From an uncultured Dehalococcoidia bacterium (GTDB taxonomy: Bacteria > Chloroflexota > Dehalococcoidia > Dehalococcoidales > UBA3254), in contig CAITCX010000487.1 in NCBI GenBank assembly GCA_903890885.1, positions 1-8,372 of the forward strand: a DNA stretch of 8,372 nt. Reading direction: 5' to 3'. Position 1 is the first letter of the stretch. Each line of letters begins with the position of its first letter. The translations under genes were made by a program, and so were the position numbers. Positions 6,491 to 8,372 of this stretch are shown piece by piece. Under the pieces are notes generated by a model. That model did no database searches, was not told the origin of the DNA, and was given only the letters and a program-made list of their open reading frames with translations.

Positions 6491-6666
6491 TCCAGTTCTC
6501 CTGATAATATTTAACGGTTATTATTACTCCTGTGCTCTAAATTTATTTTATCTTACAGAGTGATCTTTTTGTGCTGCGCTAAAACTATTGCTTCAATAAA
6601 TTAATAAGTCTAATCAACTGTATTCGAGAATGTCGATGTCAGCACTTCAGATATCCTGACCATTAC
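6491..6666 (-). other. Intergenic region upstream of the flavoprotein cluster
   Basis: These 176 bases separate the bacterioferritin stop from the first cluster gene. They should contain the cluster promoter, but I found no convincing -35/-10 pair. An imperfect dyad at 6505-6526 (TAATA and AAC arms mirrored by GTT and TATTA) lies just upstream of the ribosome binding site and could be an operator. Downstream of bfr there are only short complementary arms (GTCAG/CTGAC) without a T-run, so no terminator is called and readthrough from bfr is possible. Confidence 0.4.
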
Positions 6667-7134
6667 CTATTTTACCTGGGTCGAAAGGAACACTTGTATT
6701 CCCATTTGTGTTATTTGGTCCTGGGCTTCTTCAATACTATTTACATGGTTATCCTCGTCATTCAGAATGTGTTCAAGAATTTCACGCGTGGCAAAGTCTT
6801 TGGCATCGCCACATACCTGGATACCTTCGTTATAGCGCTTGACAGCATCCAGTTCGGCCTCATGGTCGTTGGCAAACATTTTGGTCACGTCTGCGCCGAT
6901 ATGCAGCTTCTCCAGTTCACTGACTATGGGGATACCTTCGAGAAATATTATACGCCCGATGAGAGACTCGGCATGTTTCATTTCAGTTACAGCACGTTTT
7001 TGTATTGTTTCGTGCAGCTTATCAAAGCCCCAGTTATCACACATCTCAGAATGAACCATATATTGGCTGACTACTGTAAGCTCACGGGTTAATAAATCAT
7101 TAAGTGTGTCGATGATTTTCGGGTCGCCTTTCAT
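6667..7134 (-). CDS. bfr: Bacterioferritin (heme-binding iron storage ferroxidase)
   Basis: Bacterioferritin forms a hollow 24-subunit cytoplasmic shell that oxidises Fe(II) at a di-iron centre and stores it as a ferric mineral, limiting Fenton chemistry. The protein is 155 residues, close to the usual ~158, and begins MKGD like E. coli Bfr. All ferroxidase ligands are present at the standard numbering: Glu18, Glu51, His54, Glu94, Glu127 and His130, with Tyr25 nearby. Met52, the heme ligand shared across two subunits, is also kept, in EMKHAE. LEGIP and the C-terminal MGIQ motif follow family pattern. The start has an excellent AAAGGAGGG site. The gene begins 76 nt after katG on the same strand without a visible terminator between, so the two may be cotranscribed as a peroxide/iron defence unit. 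Confidence 0.96.
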   Translation of the reverse strand: MKGDPKIIDTLNDLLTRELTVVSQYMVHSEMCDNWGFDKLHETIQKRAVTEMKHAESLIGRIIFLEGIPIVSELEKLHIGADVTKMFANDHEAELDAVKRYNEGIQVCGDAKDFATREILEHILNDEDNHVNSIEEAQDQITQMGIQVFLSTQVK

Positions 7135-7210
7135 TTAATACACCCTCCTTTATTTTATATTATTATCTTTTTTGCTGTGTACTGTTATATTATTTAAAAA
7201 TAAGCCCATT
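7135..7210 (-). other. katG-bfr spacer
   Basis: This very AT-rich 76-base gap holds the bfr ribosome binding site. I see no hairpin with a T-run and no convincing promoter. Fragments such as TTAAATAATATAA resemble parts of a PerR box but do not form a good palindrome. Confidence 0.4.
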
Positions 7211-8372
7211 TTATTTTATTGTTTCTTTTCCCACTCGGAGATCGAATCTGTCCAAATTCATTACTTTGTTCCACACCTCTATAAAGTCGCTCACGAACTT
7301 TTTCTTAGAGTCCTGACATGCATAGACCTCTGCCAGGGCTCTAAGCTGAGAGTTAGAACCAAAAATGAGGTCGACGCGTGTGGCAGTCCACTTGAGTGCT
7401 CCGGTTGCCCGGTCACGGCCTTCGAACAAATCTTTACTTTCAGAGATTGCGCTCCAGGTCGTGCTTATATCAAGCAAGTTCACAAAGAAGTCGTTTGTCA
7501 GCGTCCCGGGACGCATTGTAAAGACACCATATCGGGTCTGGCCGAAATTAGTGTTCAACACTCGCAAACCACCGAATAGTATCGTCATCTCAGGAGCTGT
7601 TAAAGTTAGCAATTGAGCCCGTTCGACCAGCAGTTCCTCAGGCAATACAGAGAATTTGGTCTTAAGGTAGTTTCGAAACCCATCTGCGACCGGCTCAAGG
7701 ACGGCGAAAGAGGCCACATCGGTTTGCTCCTGTGAGGCATCCATCCGTCCCGGTGTGAAAGGAACAGTCACTTCGTGACCGGCATGCTTCGCAGCCTCCT
7801 CGACAGCCGCGCAACCGGCTAGAACGATCAAGTCAGCCAGTGATACCTTCTTACCACCGGACTGTGCGCCATTGAACAAACTCTGGATGCTCTCTAAAGT
7901 CTTGAGAACCTTAGCCAGCCGGCCAGGTTGGTTGACTTCCCAATCCTTTTGAGGCGCAAGACGAATTCTTGCACCATTGGCGCCACCACGCTTGTCGGAG
8001 CCTCGGAAGGTGGATGCCGACGCCCAAGCGATCGAAATGAGGTCCGACACAGAAAGGCCGGAGGTCAGGATTCTGGATTTAAGGGAGGCTATATCCTGTG
8101 CATCGATCAGGTAGTGATCGACGGAGGGGATGGGGTCCTGCCAGATTAGCTCTTCCGCCGGAACCTCAGGGCCGAGATAGCGAACGCGCGGGCCCATATC
8201 ACGGTGAGTCAGCTTGAACCACGCCCGGGCAAATGCATCCGCAAAATGATCCGGATTATCCAGAAAGCTCCGCGAAATCTTCTCATAGACAGGATCGAAC
8301 CGCAGAGCAAGGTCCGTGGTCAACATGGATGGGGATTGGCGCTTTGAAGGGTCGTGCGCATCTGGCACCGTA
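7211..8372 (-). CDS. katG: Catalase-peroxidase KatG, C-terminal part (cut by window edge)
   Basis: KatG is a bifunctional heme catalase-peroxidase that removes hydrogen peroxide in the cytoplasm. About 387 codons are visible out of the roughly 720-740 usual for the family. The frame is open to the window edge: the first visible full codons read TVPDAHDPSK, an internal KatG motif, so the GTG at 8366-8368 is an internal Val and not a start. Recognisable landmarks in order are MLTTDLALRFDP, FKLTHRDMGP, WQDPIP, FRGSDKRGGANG, VPFTPGR, DASQEQTDV, LTNDFFVNLLD, WTATRVDLIFGSNS and the terminal VMNLDRFDLR. This covers mainly the C-terminal peroxidase-like domain, which lacks heme. The catalytic heme domain, with its distal Arg-Trp-His and Met-Tyr-Trp adduct, lies outside the window and cannot be checked. 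Base composition appears richer in GC than bfr by hand count of a few lines. It is likely paired with the downstream bfr. Confidence 0.97.
   Translation of the reverse strand, partial: TVPDAHDPSKRQSPSMLTTDLALRFDPVYEKISRSFLDNPDHFADAFARAWFKLTHRDMGPRVRYLGPEVPAEELIWQDPIPSVDHYLIDAQDIASLKSRILTSGLSVSDLISIAWASASTFRGSDKRGGANGARIRLAPQKDWEVNQPGRLAKVLKTLESIQSLFNGAQSGGKKVSLADLIVLAGCAAVEEAAKHAGHEVTVPFTPGRMDASQEQTDVASFAVLEPVADGFRNYLKTKFSVLPEELLVERAQLLTLTAPEMTILFGGLRVLNTNFGQTRYGVFTMRPGTLTNDFFVNLLDISTTWSAISESKDLFEGRDRATGALKWTATRVDLIFGSNSQLRALAEVYACQDSKKKFVSDFIEVWNKVMNLDRFDLRVGKETIK

Noticed and set aside
6617..6666. Terminator after bfr
   Set aside because: Only short 4-5 bp arms such as GTCAG/CTGAC are present, and no T-run follows.
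7135..7210. PerR-type operator between katG and bfr
   Set aside because: The AT-rich fragments match the TTATAATNATTATAA consensus poorly and form no clean inverted repeat.
8366..8368. GTG as the start of the KatG frame
   Set aside because: The frame is open to the window edge and the residues around it (TVPDAHDPSK) are an internal KatG motif, so the gene is simply cut.

Overview
The window looks like part of the chromosome of an anaerobic Gram-positive bacterium, perhaps of the Peptococcaceae / Desulfotomaculum-Desulfitobacterium kind. That placement is an inference. It rests on very strong AGGAGG-type ribosome binding sites, AT-rich spacers around genes of intermediate GC, flavoproteins and a 2[4Fe-4S] protein resembling dissimilatory APS reductase, and oxidative-stress genes of the type anaerobes carry. 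No rRNA or other marker gene is present to confirm it.

Layout: a 64-residue beta-rich protein of unknown function lies on the + strand at the left edge (73-267). It is followed by a hairpin with T-tracts on both strands (287-332) that can end transcription from both sides. Everything else is on the - strand, so it reads from right to left. At the right edge is the C-terminal half of catalase-peroxidase KatG (cut by the window), then a bacterioferritin. Next comes a block of six genes (6490 down to 369): a 76-residue protein, an AprA-like flavoprotein of 567 aa, a second AprA-like flavoprotein of 559 aa coupled to a 66-residue 2[4Fe-4S] ferredoxin, a paralogue of the 76-residue protein, and a third AprA-like flavoprotein of 556 aa.

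The six-gene block is the notable part. Three paralogous flavoproteins share one small AprB-like ferredoxin gene, and two of the three are each preceded by a copy of a small charged protein I do not recognise. The flavoproteins keep the FAD-binding N-terminus and equivalents of the AprA active-site Trp, Arg and His. They differ from AprA and from each other at other substrate-pocket positions, and they are shorter than true AprA. The ferredoxin keeps all eight cluster cysteines and the Trp that in AprB bridges flavin and cluster, but lacks the long AprB tail. My reading is a cytoplasmic flavin/iron-sulfur oxidoreductase family, probably acting on substrates other than APS, with two or three variant catalytic subunits. 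The substrate cannot be read from the sequence.

KatG and Bfr together form a peroxide-removal and iron-sequestration pair. No tRNA, rRNA, CRISPR array, insertion sequence or integrase was seen. No stretch of more than about 241 bases lacks a gene.
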